Counted from the first letter of the stretch, positions 24,789 through 35,318 are shown. The stretch: 64,000 bases of DNA from Acidobacteriota bacterium (GCA_023384575.1 JAHDVP010000002.1:71479-135478); one strand, 5' to 3'. Numbers and translations: made by a program. Notes: a model not told the origin generated them from the letters alone.

Positions 24789-26216
24789 TCACCGCCGGGG
24801 GATCCCCGCGCTCCGGGCCAGCGCGTCGAGCCGCTCGACGACCTGCACGGCCTCGGCGCCCGAGACATAGCGCGACGGACCGAAGACGTCGCCCTCGATC
24901 GGCTCCATCACGCCGGCCGCCACCGCCGCCGACGCCGCGGGCAGCAGCAGGTGCCCAGGCCCGAGGTCGGCGAACTGGCGTCGCACACCTGTCCAACCCC
25001 GCGCGGCGACCGGATCGACCCGGGCGACGAGGGTGAGCACGCGGCTGGCCGCCTGCGCCAGGTCGCTTCGTCTGACCGGGGTCCGGGGCTGGAACGTGTG
25101 GTTGGCGTAAGGCTCCATCACGCCCGCCTGGGCCACGCTCGCGATCCACGCCTGCGCCCAGTGGTTCCGCGTGTCGGTGATGAGCGCGCCGCCACGTCGG
25201 GGCGCCGCGCGAAGCAGCCCGTCGAGCCGGATGCCGAGCAGCGCCGCCAGGTCGCCCCGCGTCACGCGCTCGAGGCCGGGAATCGCGCGCGCCTGTTCCG
25301 GCAGCCGGGCAAAGGCGGCCCGTTCGCGCAGCGAGGCGAGCCGGTCGTCGATGTCGCCGCCGGCGCCGAGGCGGCGAGCCTGCTCGTAGGCGGCGAGCGC
25401 GGCCTCGTCGTCTCCTCGGCGCTCGTGCAGGCGGGCGATCAGCACGAGGGCGGCCGTGTCGGCCGGGTCGAGCGCGAACGCCCGCTGCGCGTGCTCGAGC
25501 GCCGCGTCGACCTCGCCGACTGCCGCCTCGACCTCGGCCAGCTCGCGGTAGAGGAAGCCGCTCTGCGGTGATCCGGCGATGGCCTGATCGTACCAGCGCC
25601 GGGCCTCGTCGGGGCGCTTCGCGGCGGCCGCCTCTCTCGCCGACGCCAGGGCGCCCTGCGCCACCCGGAATCGCAGGACCTCGATTCGTTGCCGGATGCC
25701 GCCCAGCGAGGCATCGGCCGTGAGGGCGGCCTCGAACGTCTCGAGGGCCTCGACCTCGCGATTGGCGGCGAGTAACGCCTCGCCGCGGCCGAGGAGCGCC
25801 GGCACGTACTGTGGATTGGCCTCGATGGCGCGGTCGAAGCGTTCAACGGCGCGCGCCGCTTCGCGGCGCGCCAGCTCGACGAAGCCCAGTCCGGCCTGGG
25901 CCGGGTAGAAGCCGGGCGCGCGTCGGATCACGTCGGCGAAGGCGCGCTCGGCCCGCCGGAGGTCACCCGACTGCAGCATCTGCCAGGCGGCCTCGTGAGG
26001 CGCGACCGCCCGGCCGAACGCCCGGGCCACGTCCGGCCCGACCGCCGGGAACGGGAAGTCGGGATACGCGGGCGCTGAAGGCGCCACGACCGGAACCGGC
26101 CGCCCGCACGCCGTGACGAGCACGGCGATGGCGGCGGCGATGACCACCCCGAACCGACACCGCCAGGGTCCACGTCGCGCCCGCACCTCTCCTCTCCTCT
26201 CCCGACCCGCGTTCAC
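24789..26216 (-). CDS. TPR lipoprotein with C-terminal SLH-like repeats
   Basis: 475 residues. Basic N-terminus, hydrophobic stretch and lipobox LVTAC with Cys37 indicate a lipoprotein. About six TPR units span 75-300, for example GDLRRAERAFADVIRRAPGF. The C-terminal part (about 340-470) has two segments resembling S-layer homology repeats: HWAQAWIASVAQAGVMEPY and QFADLGPGHLLLPAASAAVA with GVMEP. Such an arrangement suggests an outer-envelope scaffold that binds cell wall or surface polysaccharide. No specific function is known to me. Its start overlaps the hflX stop by 4 bp. Confidence 0.8.
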   Translation of the reverse strand: MNAGRERRGEVRARRGPWRCRFGVVIAAAIAVLVTACGRPVPVVAPSAPAYPDFPFPAVGPDVARAFGRAVAPHEAAWQMLQSGDLRRAERAFADVIRRAPGFYPAQAGLGFVELARREAARAVERFDRAIEANPQYVPALLGRGEALLAANREVEALETFEAALTADASLGGIRQRIEVLRFRVAQGALASAREAAAAKRPDEARRWYDQAIAGSPQSGFLYRELAEVEAAVGEVDAALEHAQRAFALDPADTAALVLIARLHERRGDDEAALAAYEQARRLGAGGDIDDRLASLRERAAFARLPEQARAIPGLERVTRGDLAALLGIRLDGLLRAAPRRGGALITDTRNHWAQAWIASVAQAGVMEPYANHTFQPRTPVRRSDLAQAASRVLTLVARVDPVAARGWTGVRRQFADLGPGHLLLPAASAAVAAGVMEPIEGDVFGPSRYVSGAEAVQVVERLDALARSAGIPRR

Positions 26217-27508
26217 GGCCGGCTGCCGGCCGCCGGCGCCAGTCGATCGAGGAACCGCCGGGGAATGTCCGCCTCGACCGTGACGCGGCCGCGGGCGGCC
26301 TCGTGACTGACGACCCGCGCCTCGCGGTAGAGCCTCGCGATTCGGGCTCGATCGTCGGCGCTCGCGGCGTCGAACTCGAGCCTGACGCGCGCCGTATCGA
26401 GCCCGAGACGCGCGGCCACCGCGGCGAGCAGTGCCTCGCGCCCCTCGGTCGTGCGCGCCGAGAACAGCAGCGCGCCGGGCGCCACCCGCGCGAGGCGTTC
26501 GCGGTCGACGGCGTCGAGCAGGTCGACCTTGTTCCAGACGAGCACGGCAGGCACGTCAATCGCCCCGACTTCCTCGAGCACAGTGGTCACGGCCCGCACG
26601 TGACGCTCGCGTTCGCCGCTCGACGCATCGACCACGTGCAGGAGCAGATCGGCCTCGGCGACCTCCTCGAGCGTGGCGCGGAACGCCGCGACCAGGGTGT
26701 GGGGCAGTCGATCGATGAACCCCACGGTGTCCGACAGCAGCGCCGACCGCCGATCGGCGAGCCGGATCTGGCGCACGAGCGGGTCGAGCGTCACGAAGAG
26801 CGCGTCGGAGACGACGCTCTGCTGACCGGCCAGCAGGTTGAAGATGGTCGTCTTTCCGGCGTTCGTGTACCCGACGAGCGCGATGGTCGGCATCTCGCTG
26901 CGGCGCCGGCGTTCACGCAGTTGCTGGCGCCGCTGCCGGATGCCAGCGATGTCGCGCTGGAGCGTCGCGATGCGCTGACGGATCTTCCGGCGGTCGGTCT
27001 CGAGCTGTGTTTCGCCGGGTCCGCGCGTGCCGATCCCGCCGCCAAGCCTCGACAGCTCGGCACCCGCGCCGACGAGGCGAGGCAGCAGGTACTTGAGCTG
27101 GGCGAGCTCGACCTGGAGCTTGCCCTCGCGCGTGCGGGCGCGCCTCGCGAAGATGTCGAGAATGAGCTGCGTCCGGTCGATGACGCGACACGAGAGCGCC
27201 CGCTCGAGGTTGCGCGACTGGGCCGGCGTCAGCTCGTCATCGAAGATGACGAGCGAGATGCCGCTCTCCGCGGCCGCGGCGGCCAGCCACTCGACCTTGC
27301 CGGCCCCGAGACACGTGGCCGGGTCGGGCCTGGCCTTGTCCTGCACGAGCCTGAGCGCCACCTCGGCGCCTGCCGCGCGCGCGAGCCCGGCCAGTTCCTC
27401 GAGCGATCGCTCCGCGGCATCGCGCTTGGGCGCCCCCGAAGCCAGCCCCACCAGGGCGGCCCGCTCGACGGCGCCGTGCTGGTTCGGCGTGGGCGACGTA
27501 CGCACCAT
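26213..27508 (-). CDS. hflX: GTPase HflX
   Basis: 431 residues. The HflX-specific glycine-rich segment GGGIGTRGPGETQLETDRRK (157-176) precedes a coiled region. G1 is GYTNAGKTT (213-221), with DTVGF and NKVD following. HflX binds 50S subunits and rescues or splits stalled ribosomes under stress. The ATG at 27508 is chosen because the region upstream has a TACAAT -10 (27519-27524) placing +1 four bases before it. No good -35 is seen. Overlaps the lipoprotein gene start by 4 bp. Confidence 0.95.
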   Translation of the reverse strand: MVRTSPTPNQHGAVERAALVGLASGAPKRDAAERSLEELAGLARAAGAEVALRLVQDKARPDPATCLGAGKVEWLAAAAAESGISLVIFDDELTPAQSRNLERALSCRVIDRTQLILDIFARRARTREGKLQVELAQLKYLLPRLVGAGAELSRLGGGIGTRGPGETQLETDRRKIRQRIATLQRDIAGIRQRRQQLRERRRRSEMPTIALVGYTNAGKTTIFNLLAGQQSVVSDALFVTLDPLVRQIRLADRRSALLSDTVGFIDRLPHTLVAAFRATLEEVAEADLLLHVVDASSGERERHVRAVTTVLEEVGAIDVPAVLVWNKVDLLDAVDRERLARVAPGALLFSARTTEGREALLAAVAARLGLDTARVRLEFDAASADDRARIARLYREARVVSHEAARGRVTVEADIPRRFLDRLAPAAGSRP

Positions 27509-27687
27509 GATCTGTGCGATTGTACACTGCCGGCCCGCCGAACGACCCGCCAACGCTTCCCCTCGGCGAGACCTCTCAACGCTCCCTGGGAATACCGGGC
27601 CCGAGAGGCGTATCATCTGGGGAAACTCGAGACCGGGCGTGTGCACGAGTCGACGTCCGGCGCCACCCACCCGTCGGGCACGCCCGT

Positions 27688-28974
27688 ATGAACCACCTGC
27701 TCCAGCTCCTCCTGCTGCTCGCCCTCGTCGTCGTCGCCGCCAAACTCGCCGGGGCCGCCGCCAACCGCATCGGCCAGCCTGCCGTCTTCGGCGAGATCCT
27801 CGCGGGCCTGCTGCTCGGACCCACGCTCTTCAACATCCTCGGCTGGAACATCTTCCTGCCCGGCAGGGACCCGACGCACGGGGTGGCGCCGGCCTCGCTG
27901 CTCGCCATCATCCGCGACCTGGCCGAGATCGGCGTCGTGCTGCTGATGTTCGTCGCGGGCATGGAGACGAATCTGCGCGAGGTGCGCCGGGTCGGGCGCG
28001 TCGCGCTCTCGGCGGCCGTTGGCGGCGTGCTGCTCCCCCTGTGTGCGGGCGCCGGCATCGCCGCCGCATTCGGACTCCCGCTCTGGTGGGAGGGCATCTT
28101 CATCGGGACCATCCTGACGGCGACGAGCGTCAGCATCTCGGCCCAGACGCTGCTCGAGCTCGGGGCGCTGAAGTCGAAGGAAGGGTCGACCATCCTGGGG
28201 GCGGCGGTCATCGACGACGTCCTCGGGATCCTCGTGCTGTCGCTCGTCGTCGCGTTCGCGCGCAACGAAGGCCCCGCAAATCCCGGCGAGATCGGCCTGG
28301 TCGTCGCCCGGATGGCAGGCTTCTTCGGTCTCGTCCTGCTGTCGCGGCGCTGGGTCACGCCACTGGCCGCCTGGGCCGACCGTCTCGGCGTCAGCCAGGG
28401 GCTGCTCGCCGTGGTGATTGCCGTCGCCCTGCTCTACGCCTGGGCCGCTGAGGCGCTCGGCGGCGTCGCCGCCATCACGGGGTCGTACGTCGCCGGATTG
28501 CTCTTCGCTCAGACGCCGTACAAGGAACGGATCGACGAAGGCATCCACCCCGTCACCTACTCGATCCTCGTCCCGGTGTTCTTCATCTCCATCGGCCTTC
28601 AGGCCAACGGGCGCGAGCTCGGGGATCAGGTGGGTCTGACCGTGGCCCTGGTGTTCGTGGCCATCGTCTCGAAGCTCGTCGGCTGCGGCCTCTTCGCACG
28701 CGCGGCGGGCTTCACCGCGCGCGAGTCGCTCCGCGTGGGGGTCGGCATGATCTCGCGCGGCGAGGTCGGTCTCATCGTGGCCGGCTATGGCCTCGACAAC
28801 GGCATCATCGGGTCGGAGACCTTCTCGGCGTCGGTCGTGATGGTGCTGGCCACGACCATGGTGACGCCGCCGCTGCTCAGGATGGTCTTTCCCCGGACGC
28901 CGGAGGCCATGCACCGCATTGTCGAAGAGACTGTGGCCGGTCCTCCTGAGGAGACCGACGGCGCGCGGCTCTGA
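27688..28974 (+). CDS. Kef-type cation:proton antiporter (CPA2)
   Basis: 428 residues with about 12 hydrophobic helices. It contains FGEILAGLLLGPTLFN (26-41), the helix with DLAEIGVVLLMFVAGMETNL, and VIDDVLGILVL, the CPA2 ion-site aspartate pair. No C-terminal TrkA-N domain is present, so it is the short form. It likely exchanges K+ or Na+ for protons. Divergent from hflX by 179 bp. A TATCAT hexamer near 27613 is a possible -10. The end converges on the MFS gene with 24 bp between. Confidence 0.9.
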   Translation: MNHLLQLLLLLALVVVAAKLAGAAANRIGQPAVFGEILAGLLLGPTLFNILGWNIFLPGRDPTHGVAPASLLAIIRDLAEIGVVLLMFVAGMETNLREVRRVGRVALSAAVGGVLLPLCAGAGIAAAFGLPLWWEGIFIGTILTATSVSISAQTLLELGALKSKEGSTILGAAVIDDVLGILVLSLVVAFARNEGPANPGEIGLVVARMAGFFGLVLLSRRWVTPLAAWADRLGVSQGLLAVVIAVALLYAWAAEALGGVAAITGSYVAGLLFAQTPYKERIDEGIHPVTYSILVPVFFISIGLQANGRELGDQVGLTVALVFVAIVSKLVGCGLFARAAGFTARESLRVGVGMISRGEVGLIVAGYGLDNGIIGSETFSASVVMVLATTMVTPPLLRMVFPRTPEAMHRIVEETVAGPPEETDGARL

Positions 28975-28998
28975 CGTCCGGTTCGCCTGAGTACCTCC

Positions 28999-30228
28999 TC
29001 AGGGATCGTCGGTGGCGGTCGCCGGCCGCCGCGACCCCACCATGAGACGCTTGACACCGATCGCGAGCGCGACGAGCACCACCGCGTCGATGGCGAAGAC
29101 GGCGACCAGGCTCGCGGTCGCAAGCAGCCCACTCAGCATGGGGCTGATGGCCAGCCCGACGAGCGACGCGCTCGTGAGGAAACCGAAGCCGGTGCCCCGA
29201 ACGGGTGCCGGAATGACGCCGGCGGCTGCCGTGTAGGTCGCCGTCATGGCGGCGCCCATCGCGGCGCCGAACACGACGAGCGCCGGCCCGACCACCACGA
29301 GGCGCGGCACGACGGCACAGGCGACCATGGCTGCGGCGCCCGACGCCGCACTGATGACGATGACGTCGCGCGCCGCGGCGCGCTTCAGCCACCAGGCGCA
29401 TGCGGTATTGCCGATCGCCCCGGCGCCGGCGACCACCGAGAACAGCAGCCCGGCGACGAGGGGCGCTCGGGCCAGCGGCGTGCCGATGTCGGTCACGTAG
29501 AGCGGCAGGATCGGTCCCAGGCTGCGATCGACGAGCTGCAGCGCGAAGATGATCCCCATGAGCAGCACGAAGTGCTCGAAGGCGCGCACGCTGCGGAACG
29601 ACACGCGCCCGGGCCGTCGGCCGTCGATGGCGGGATCGCCGGCCGGCACCCTGGACACCTCGCGATACAGGACCTGCACGAGCGCGAAGCCGACCACGTA
29701 GAAGAGCGCTGCCACGAGGAACGCGCGGCGCAGGCCGACCACCTGCGCGATGACGCCGCCGATGGCTGGCCCGAGTGCCGGCCCGAGGCGCTGGGCCGTC
29801 TGCACGGTCCCAATGGCCCGCGCCAGTCGCCCGGGCGGGGCCGAGTCGGCCGCCATCGTCAGCGCAAGCGCACCGTAGCCGGCAAACAGGCCCTGGATGG
29901 CCCGCAGCGCCAGGACCTGCCAGGGCGCGGTCACGTACGCCATCGCCACCATGACGACGACGAAGCTCGCAATCGACCGCTGGATCATGATCTTGCGGCC
30001 GAAGCGGTCGCCCAGGCGTCCCCAGAGCGGGGCCAGCACGGCCGTCAGCGCCGGCGTCGCCCCCAGGCTGAGGCCGGTCCACAGGGCCACGGCTCCGACA
30101 TCGTCGACCCCGAGCTCGTGGAAGTAGAGAGGCAGGAACGGCATCACCAGCGTGAAGCCGGCAAAGCCGAGGAAGCTGGCGGAGGACACCGCGACGAGGT
30201 TCCGCCGCCAGCCCGGCAGGATGGTCAT
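28999..30228 (-). CDS. MFS drug-efflux-like transporter
   Basis: 409 residues, 12 predicted helices. The loop 2-3 motif GRLGDRFGRKIM (about 70-81) is the MFS signature, and a second related GATPALTA.. helix supports the 12-TM drug/H+ antiporter layout. The substrate is unknown; TetA-like multidrug efflux is the usual annotation. It starts 18 bp after glpX on the same strand and may be co-transcribed with it, although no functional link is evident. Confidence 0.9.
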   Translation of the reverse strand: MTILPGWRRNLVAVSSASFLGFAGFTLVMPFLPLYFHELGVDDVGAVALWTGLSLGATPALTAVLAPLWGRLGDRFGRKIMIQRSIASFVVVMVAMAYVTAPWQVLALRAIQGLFAGYGALALTMAADSAPPGRLARAIGTVQTAQRLGPALGPAIGGVIAQVVGLRRAFLVAALFYVVGFALVQVLYREVSRVPAGDPAIDGRRPGRVSFRSVRAFEHFVLLMGIIFALQLVDRSLGPILPLYVTDIGTPLARAPLVAGLLFSVVAGAGAIGNTACAWWLKRAAARDVIVISAASGAAAMVACAVVPRLVVVGPALVVFGAAMGAAMTATYTAAAGVIPAPVRGTGFGFLTSASLVGLAISPMLSGLLATASLVAVFAIDAVVLVALAIGVKRLMVGSRRPATATDDP

Positions 30229-30246
30229 GAGCCTCGCGGCCCCGGG

Positions 30247-31230
30247 TCAGAACCGGATGCGCACGTCCGAACCGTCACGCACGTGAATGGTCTCGACGAA
30301 GCGGATCCGGTGCGGGTTCGACTGCATGACGATCGAGCTCGTACGCGTGCCGTCGCCGAAGAAGCGGACGCCCTTCATCAGCGAACCGTCGGTGACGCCC
30401 GTCGCGGCGAAGATGATCTTCTTGCCGGAGGCGAGTTCCTCGGACGTGTAGATCTTCTTCAAGTCCGTGATGCCCATCGCCCTGCACCGCTCCTCGTGCT
30501 CGGGCTTGGTGACGACGAGGCGCGCGAAGATCTCGCCGTTCAGGCAGCGCATCGCCGCCGCGGTCAGCACCCCCTCCGGCGCGCCGCCGATGCCCATCAC
30601 CACGTGCACGCCCGTTCCGGCCACGGCCGCGGCGATCCCGGCAGAGAGGTCGCCGTCGCCGATGAGCACGATGCGCGCCCCGGTGGCGCGGATGTCGGCC
30701 ACGAGCTGCTCGTGGCGCGGCCGATCGAGCAGCACCACGACGAGCTCCTCGACCTTTCGCCCGTACGCCTTGGCGATGCCCCGCAGGTTGTGCGCAACGG
30801 GCGCGTCGAGGAAGACCGCGTGCTTGGCGCTCGGGCCAACGACGATCTTCTCCATGTAGACGTCGGGGGCGTGCAGCAGCCCCCCGCCCTCGGAGGCTGC
30901 CAGCACCGCGATGGCATTCGGGGCCCCCGTGGCACACAGGTTCGTCCCCTCGAGCGGGTCGACCGCGATGTCCACGGCCGGGTATGCGGCGGCAGGCTCC
31001 CGGGCCGCGCGGCCGACCCTCTCGCCGATGTAGAGCATCGGCGCTTCGTCGCGCTCGCCCTCGCCGATGACGATCGTGCCGTCGATCGGCACCGAGTCGA
31101 GCGTCTGGCGCATCGCTTCGACCGCGACGTGGTCGGACTTCTCACGGTTGCCCTGGCCCATCGTGTGAGCGCACGCAATCGCGGCCTGCTCGACGACGCG
31201 CAGGAAGTGGAGTGACAGATCGGCGTCCAT
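30247..31230 (-). CDS. glpX: class II fructose-1,6-bisphosphatase
   Basis: 327 residues from an ATG with GGAGGTG 6 bp upstream. The Li+-sensitive phosphatase motifs are present: [20 protein letters not shown] (about 51-70) and [17 protein letters not shown] (about 81-97), giving the metal-binding Glu and Asp residues. [11 protein letters not shown] near 190 is typical. It hydrolyses fructose-1,6-bisphosphate in gluconeogenesis and sometimes sedoheptulose-1,7-bisphosphate. The 163 bp upstream hold its promoter region, in which I see no clear hexamers. Confidence 0.95.
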   Translation of the reverse strand: MDADLSLHFLRVVEQAAIACAHTMGQGNREKSDHVAVEAMRQTLDSVPIDGTIVIGEGERDEAPMLYIGERVGRAAREPAAAYPAVDIAVDPLEGTNLCATGAPNAIAVLAASEGGGLLHAPDVYMEKIVVGPSAKHAVFLDAPVAHNLRGIAKAYGRKVEELVVVLLDRPRHEQLVADIRATGARIVLIGDGDLSAGIAAAVAGTGVHVVMGIGGAPEGVLTAAAMRCLNGEIFARLVVTKPEHEERCRAMGITDLKKIYTSEELASGKKIIFAATGVTDGSLMKGVRFFGDGTRTSSIVMQSNPHRIRFVETIHVRDGSDVRIRF

Positions 31231-31393
31231 GCGGTGCACCTCCGGTGGACACCCTACCACAACTGTGCGGGCTGGACCGCGGGTCGGCGGCAGCGCCAGG
31301 TCCGCGGCGACCCCGAGGCCGCCCGCGACGCGAGCCACGCGAGGCCGTGATCGGTTCACAGAGCTGGACGCGACCGACCGTGGCGCGAGCGCG

Positions 31394-32080
31394 CTACGGC
31401 GATGCGGGTGGCGCGATGTCCGGCCGGCGATACAGCACGTCGCGCGTTCCGCTCAGGAGGAGGACCGACTCCGCTACCCGCAGGCCGTCGAAGAGCCGGT
31501 CGATGTCGCGCCCCTGGTAGGCCTGGACGCGGCCGCGTGAGCCCACGTGCCCACGCGGCTGCAGCGTCCGATCGTCGAGAATCACGAAGCGCAGATACTG
31601 ATGGTCGTCGGGCGACGGCTTCGTCCCGAAGAACCCGTGGAGCACCCCGCCCGGTCGAAGGACCCGTGCCAGATGCCGGCCGAGGACCGGCGCCGACGCT
31701 CGATCGAGATAGTCGAACACGTCCCAGCAGAGGATCGCGTCGACGCTGGCTTCGGCCCGCGTGAGGCGGCTCTCGAGATGCGCGGGGAACTCGGGGAACG
31801 ACCTCGCGCGCGCCGCGCGCTCGATGTCGGCGTAGAGATCCTCGACGTAGATCTTGCAGGCCAGCCGGTCGCCCAGGAAGCTGATGTTCGAGCCGACGAC
31901 GGTGCCGAGGTCGAGCACGGTCGGACTCTCGACCTGCGCCACGGTCGACAGGAAACGGGGGAATACCTTCGAGACGACCGCGGGCAGATCGGTCCCGGCG
32001 AGCGACGGCGCGCCGACCTCGCGCCGCGCGCCCCACCCGAACAGCCGTTCACCGAGCGTGCGCCCCGTGCTCCCGGCCAC
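31394..32080 (-). CDS. class I SAM-dependent methyltransferase-like protein
   Basis: 228 residues. SAM-binding motif I appears as [17 protein letters not shown] (about 54-70), weaker than the usual DxGxGx[17 protein letters not shown] (motif IV) and [16 protein letters not shown] (motif V/VI) are clear. The substrate is unknown. It lies 18 bp downstream of the bactofilin gene on the same strand, so both may belong to one cell-envelope or cytoskeleton operon. Confidence 0.82.
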   Translation of the reverse strand: MAGSTGRTLGERLFGWGARREVGAPSLAGTDLPAVVSKVFPRFLSTVAQVESPTVLDLGTVVGSNISFLGDRLACKIYVEDLYADIERAARARSFPEFPAHLESRLTRAEASVDAILCWDVFDYLDRASAPVLGRHLARVLRPGGVLHGFFGTKPSPDDHQYLRFVILDDRTLQPRGHVGSRGRVQAYQGRDIDRLFDGLRVAESVLLLSGTRDVLYRRPDIAPPASP

Positions 32081-32098
32081 CCCGCTCTCCAGCTATCC

Positions 32099-32647
32099 TC
32101 AGGACTTCGCGACCGGACCCGCGGCGGGCACTGCGGCCGGCTTGGCCTCCGGCTTCGGCGGTTCCGGCTTCGGCGCCTCTGCCTTCGGCGCGTCGGGCTT
32201 CGCCGGCGCGTTCCGCTGCATGTCGATGCTGCCCCGGAAGTGCGCACCCTCCGCAATCGCCACTCTCGGAGACGCGATGTCACCCTCGACCGACCCGTTG
32301 TCGCGGATGTCGACCTTCTCGGAAGCCGCGATGTTGCCCACCACCTCGCCCTGGACGATCACGGCTTTGGCGAACACCTGCGCCTTGATCTTGCCGTTCG
32401 GCCCGATGGTCAGCACGTTCTGCCGCAGTTCGATCTTGCCTTCGACCTGGCCTTCGATGGTCAGGTCTTCGCTGCCGCTCAGTTCGCCCTTGATGACGAC
32501 GGATTTGCCGATGTTCACCATGTCTCTCTCATGCGTCGTGGATCGGGGAGTCGGACCCGCCGCCGGGTCGGCGGCAGGCACGGGGGCGGCAGTGGACGGC
32601 TGAGCCGGCGGTGCCGCGGGTCGAACACCTTCATCGCGCTTCCACAT
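32099..32647 (-). CDS. bactofilin
   Basis: 182 residues. A proline/alanine-rich N-terminal tail (1-40) precedes the right-handed beta-helix, from IGKSVVIKGELSGSEDLTIE to about residue 150, with repeated hydrophobic rungs such as GQVEGKIE and VVGNIAA. The C-terminal tail is a run of PKPEAPKPE-like repeats. Bactofilins polymerise without nucleotides and position cell-wall or polarity factors. In many Acidobacteria they are abundant. Divergent from the cysteine desulfurase gene across 332 bp. Confidence 0.93.
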   Translation of the reverse strand: MWKRDEGVRPAAPPAQPSTAAPVPAADPAAGPTPRSTTHERDMVNIGKSVVIKGELSGSEDLTIEGQVEGKIELRQNVLTIGPNGKIKAQVFAKAVIVQGEVVGNIAASEKVDIRDNGSVEGDIASPRVAIAEGAHFRGSIDMQRNAPAKPDAPKAEAPKPEPPKPEAKPAAVPAAGPVAKS

Positions 32648-32979
32648 CAGGGCGTCTCCAGTGACGGGCCTTCGCAGGGCGGTCCAGACACCTTGCCGTC
32701 GACCGAGCCGACAGCCGGGTCAGTATACGGGAGGCCCCTGTGAGTGTCTACCCCTCGATATTGCTGAGAGTTAGGCCCGATACGACATTCGGCTTGCGAT
32801 GACCGGCTGGCGGCGACCGGCTGGCGGCGACCGGCCAGCCCGGATGAAGATCGCCGTCCTCTCCCTGATCGGTGACCTCACTGGGAGGCTTGGAGCGGTC
32901 GTGACGGTGGCGCGGGTGCCGGGGCGGTGAGACACCCGGATGCTATGATCGGGGGGCCGGGTGGCTGGCCCGGATTCCC
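32648..32979. other. 332-bp divergent intergenic region
   Basis: Between bactofilin (-) and cysteine desulfurase (+). It holds the second full copy of the dispersed element (32770-32884). A TATGAT at 32944-32949 is a possible -10 for the desulfurase gene without a good -35. A GATATT near 32759 precedes the element. No gene is supported. Confidence 0.6.
32770..32884 (+). repeat. dispersed non-coding element, full copy B
   Basis: Runs from GTTAGGCCCGATACGACATT to GGTGACCTCACTGG. Matches copy A (4686-4787, inverted) at about 85-87% by hand alignment. It contains a perfect 14-bp tandem duplication (GACCGGCTGGCGGC at 32801 and 32815) absent from copy A. The partial copy at 63665 shares GACATTCGGCTTGCG exactly. 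Confidence 0.75.
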
Positions 32980-34149
32980 ATGCGGATCTATCTCGATCAC
33001 AACGCGACGACCCCGGTCGCTCCGGAGGTGGCGTCGGCCGTGGCGGCAGCGCTCGTCGACGAATTCGGGAACCCGTCGAGCGTGCACCATTTCGGCCAGC
33101 GGGCGAAAGCCGCCCTCGATGTGGCCCGACAGGCCGTCGCCGACCTCATTGGCGCGCAGCCGGCGGAGATCGTCTTCACCGGGGGCGGCACGGAAGCCGA
33201 CAACCTCGCGGTGCGCGGCAGCGTCGACGCCCTGGCCGCCGCGGGCCGCCGGCACGTCGTGGTCTCGGCCATCGAACACGAAGCCGTCCTTGCGACCTTG
33301 AAGGCCCTCGGCCGCCGCGGCATCGAGTCGACGCGCGTCGAGGTCGGCGTCGACGGCATCGTGTCGCCCGAAGCCGTCGCCGCCGCGATCAGGCCCGACA
33401 CGGCCCTCGTCTCGATCATGCATGCCAACAACGAGGTCGGCACCCTGCAGCCCGTCGCCGAGATCGCCGCTCTGGCGCACGCCCGGGACGTGGCCGTTCA
33501 CACCGACGCCGTGCAGACCGCGGGCCGGATCCCCGTCGACGTCGGGGCCCTGGGTGTGGACCTGCTGACGCTCTCGGCACACAAGTTCTCGGGGCCGAAG
33601 GGCGTGGGGGCCCTGTACGTGCGCCGCGGGACGCGGCTCGCCGCCACGACGACCGGCGGTCGCCAGGAGCGCAACCGTCGCGCCGGAACCGAGAACGTGC
33701 CCGGCATCGTCGGCCTGGGCGTGGCCGCGGCCCTGGCACGGCGCCGCATGGCCGATGAAGGCCCGCGACTGGCGTGCCTGCGCGACCGGCTCGAGCAGGG
33801 CATCCTCGCGACGATCCCTGGGACGGCCATCAACGGCGCCGTCGACCCGAGGATCCCGAACACGACCAATCTCAGCTTCGAGGGCGTCGAAGCCGAATCA
33901 CTCTTGATTGCCCTTGACCTCGAGGGCATCGCGGTCTCCACCGGGTCGGCGTGCTCGTCGGGCACGCTCGAGCCGTCGCACGTGCTCCGGGCCATGGGCC
34001 TCGGCACGCATCGCACCCAGAGCTCGCTGCGCTTCAGCCTGGGAGCGACCACCGACACCACGCACATCGATCGCACGCTCGACGTGCTTGCCGGCCTCGT
34101 GGCCCGGCTCCGGCGGCTGGCCGGGAGCGGCGCCCGCCCGGCGAGGTGA
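32980..34149 (+). CDS. cysteine desulfurase (NifS/IscS family)
   Basis: 389 residues. PLP-binding Lys202 sits in [10 protein letters not shown], His100 stacks on the cofactor, Asp176 is in HTDAVQ, and the catalytic Cys325 is in TGSACSSGT. That Cys loop length fits group I (IscS/NifS) enzymes. It takes sulfur from cysteine as a persulfide for iron-sulfur clusters and tRNA thiolation. mnmA follows 61 bp downstream, so delivery of sulfur to tRNA 2-thiouridine is the obvious partnership. No iscU or iscA is beside it. Confidence 0.95.
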   Translation: MRIYLDHNATTPVAPEVASAVAAALVDEFGNPSSVHHFGQRAKAALDVARQAVADLIGAQPAEIVFTGGGTEADNLAVRGSVDALAAAGRRHVVVSAIEHEAVLATLKALGRRGIESTRVEVGVDGIVSPEAVAAAIRPDTALVSIMHANNEVGTLQPVAEIAALAHARDVAVHTDAVQTAGRIPVDVGALGVDLLTLSAHKFSGPKGVGALYVRRGTRLAATTTGGRQERNRRAGTENVPGIVGLGVAAALARRRMADEGPRLACLRDRLEQGILATIPGTAINGAVDPRIPNTTNLSFEGVEAESLLIALDLEGIAVSTGSACSSGTLEPSHVLRAMGLGTHRTQSSLRFSLGATTDTTHIDRTLDVLAGLVARLRRLAGSGARPAR

Positions 34150-34210
34150 ACCACACGATGACCCGGACTCCCCACGCCCGGGCCGGGCAGCGGCCCGGAG
34201 ATGCCACGCC

Positions 34211-35284
34211 ATGACGATCGTCGTCGCGATGTCGGGCGGAGTGGACTCGACGGTCGCCGCGGCGCTGCTCGTCGAGGAGGGCTACGACGTCGTCGGCCTG
34301 TCGATGCAGGTGTACGACCAGCGAGAGGGCGAGGCCAGGTTCGGCAGCTGCTGCACGCTCGACGACCTGCACGATGCGCGGCGCGCGGCGCACCGCCTCG
34401 GCATCCCCCACTACATCGTCAACTTCGAGCGGCCGTTCGAGACGCACGTCATCGACCGTTTCGTCGCGGAGTACCTGGCCGGCCGGACACCCATTCCCTG
34501 CACCCGCTGCAACAGCGACGTCAAGTTCGCCACGCTCGTCGAGCGGGCGGCGGGCCTCGGCGCCGACGCGCTCGCCACCGGGCACTACGCGCGCGTCGCC
34601 TTCGACCAGGCCCGCGGCCGCTACGTGCTGCGGCGCGGCACAGACCCTGCCAAGGACCAGGCGTACTTCCTGTTCTCGCTGACGCAGGCCCAGCTGGCCG
34701 GCACGCGCTTTCCCGTGGGCCATCTGCGCAAGGCCGACGTGAGGGCGCTCGCACGAGCGCGGGGGCTGCCCGTCGCCGACAAGCCCGACAGCCACGAAAT
34801 CTGTTTCGTCCCCGACGGCGACTACGCCGCGTTCGTCGAGCGGCGTGCAGGAAGACGCCCCCCCGCCGGCCCCTTCGTCGACGCGGCCGGCTCGGTCGTC
34901 GGCACGCACGAGGGCCTGCACCGCTACACCGTCGGTCAGCGAAAGGGTCTCGGCCTGGCGGCCGGACGCCCCCTCTACGTCGTCGAGCTTCGACCCGACA
35001 CGAACACCGTGGTGGTCGGCGAACGCGCGGCGCTCGAGCGGACTCGACTCGTGGCGCGCGACGTCAGCTGGGTCGCGGGCGCGGCCCCAGCGGGGCCGAT
35101 GCCGGCGTCGGTGCAGATTCGTCATCGTCACGCCGCCGCGGCGGCGACGGTCCGCGTGGTCGGCGACGGTGTCGCCGAGGTGGAGTTCGAGCACCCACAG
35201 GCGGCCATCGCGCCCGGCCAGGCGGCGGTGTTCTTCGATGGCGACGAGGTGCTCGGCGGCGGGTGGATCGAGTCGAGCGGTTGA
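34211..35284 (+). CDS. mnmA: tRNA-specific 2-thiouridylase
   Basis: 357 residues. The PP-loop AMSGGVDS is at 6-13. The two catalytic cysteines are C97 (in IPCTRCN) and C198 (in SHEICFV). C100 adds an extra CxxC pair beside C97, unlike the common CVLCN spacing only in residue identity. The C-terminal beta domain is complete. It thiolates U34 of tRNA Lys/Glu/Gln using sulfur passed from the desulfurase encoded just upstream. Ends at a strong convergent hairpin shared with trxB. Confidence 0.96.
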   Translation: MTIVVAMSGGVDSTVAAALLVEEGYDVVGLSMQVYDQREGEARFGSCCTLDDLHDARRAAHRLGIPHYIVNFERPFETHVIDRFVAEYLAGRTPIPCTRCNSDVKFATLVERAAGLGADALATGHYARVAFDQARGRYVLRRGTDPAKDQAYFLFSLTQAQLAGTRFPVGHLRKADVRALARARGLPVADKPDSHEICFVPDGDYAAFVERRAGRRPPAGPFVDAAGSVVGTHEGLHRYTVGQRKGLGLAAGRPLYVVELRPDTNTVVVGERAALERTRLVARDVSWVAGAAPAGPMPASVQIRHRHAAAAATVRVVGDGVAEVEFEHPQAAIAPGQAAVFFDGDEVLGGGWIESSG

Positions 35285-35307
35285 GGGCCAGACCATCGTC
35301 TGGCCCT
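35284..35307. terminator. bidirectional terminator between mnmA and trxB
   Basis: Perfect stem AGGGCCAGAC / GTCTGGCCCT with a CATC loop, directly after the mnmA stop codon. It ends in TT CC in the plus direction. It probably serves both convergent genes. Confidence 0.7.
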
Positions 35308-35318
35308 TCCGCGTCGGG

